Positions 63,961 through 64,000 of a stretch of 64,000 nt of DNA are shown here, piece after piece. The notes beneath the pieces are model-generated. The model did not search any database. It saw only the letters and a program-made list of their open reading frames with translations, and was not told the origin of the DNA. Numbering within the stretch: position 1 is the first letter of the stretch; every line of letters starts with the position of its first letter. Made by a program: the position numbers and the translations under genes. Source of the stretch: Tistlia sp040905785 (lineage in GTDB: Bacteria; Pseudomonadota; Alphaproteobacteria; Kiloniellales; DSM-21159); assembly GCF_040905785.1 (NCBI RefSeq), contig NZ_JBBDQW010000054.1, forward strand, positions 1 to 64,000, given 5' to 3'.

Positions 63961-64000
63961 ATGAACTGGATCACCAACTACGTCCGGCCGAAGATCCGGG
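63961..64000 (+). CDS. accD: Acetyl-CoA carboxylase carboxyltransferase beta subunit, N-terminal end (partial)
   Basis: Only the first 13 codons are inside the window: MNWITNYVRPKIR, the characteristic start of alphaproteobacterial AccD. It is 4 bp after the trpA stop, and trpF-trpB-trpA-accD is a standard alphaproteobacterial order, which supports the call despite the short fragment. Confidence 0.85.
   Translation, partial: MNWITNYVRPKIR

Overview
This window is GC-rich (clearly above 65% by eye) and densely coded. It looks like the chromosome of an alphaproteobacterium, most plausibly a Rhodospirillales/Kiloniellales-type organism. That is an inference from four things: the phoR-pstSCAB-phoU-phoB order, the ctaC-ctaD-ctaB-(small ORF)-ctaG-ctaE-DUF983-SURF1 block, the pyrF/trpF-trpB-trpA-accD order, and the long PstC and PstA forms. 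No rRNA, tRNA, CRISPR array or intact insertion sequence was found. Very long antisense reading frames are common and are artefacts of GC-rich codon usage.

Layout. 1-6.5 kb: phosphate-starvation operon (end of phoR, pstSCAB, phoU, phoB) behind a PHO-box-like array. 6.5-17 kb: an ornithine-cyclodeaminase-family gene divergent from an odd histidine/aromatic ammonia-lyase homologue, an ADP-forming acyl-CoA synthetase/GNAT fusion, AmpG, a RidA-family protein, TldD and a DUF3422 protein. 17-23.6 kb: aa3-type cytochrome c oxidase structural and assembly genes. 23.6-32 kb: a small membrane protein, M32 carboxypeptidase, threonine synthase, M16 protease, a GNAT, an AlgH-family protein and a DsbD/ScsB-type thiol-disulfide transporter. 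32-35 kb is the most disturbed stretch: a long palindrome, an orphan hybrid-free histidine kinase, a decayed IS630 transposase end, a peroxiredoxin with a clear terminator, and a 158-bp MITE-like inverted repeat. 35-42 kb: a large hypothetical, rnhA-thrB-ispH, a lipoprotein and RecQ.

41.7-46.6 kb: glycine cleavage operon gcvT-gcvH-gcvP, driven by a good promoter and a tandem glycine riboswitch, with six 16-bp tandem repeats between gcvH and gcvP. 46.7-47.9 kb: a DUF1062 gene bracketed by two inverted copies of a REP-like repeat of about 120 bp. 48-53.5 kb: an Ada-type protein lacking the N-terminal zinc domain, then ugpBAEC (glycerol-3-phosphate uptake) behind a good PHO box, which makes it a probable second PhoB target in this window. 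53.6-58.6 kb: an unassigned catabolic-looking cluster (TauD/TfdA dioxygenase, enolase-superfamily enzyme, LysR regulator, two DMT exporters). 58.6-64 kb: SCO1/SenC, pyrF, a membrane protein, trpF, trpB, trpA and the first codons of accD.

No complete, obviously new defence or biosynthetic system is visible. The best leads are the ammonia-lyase homologue whose cofactor-forming Ala-Ser-Gly triad has lost its Gly, the uncharacterised dioxygenase/enolase cluster, the non-canonical start of the DsbD-like gene, and several structured repeats (32.1, 34.8, 43.6, 46.7/47.8 kb).
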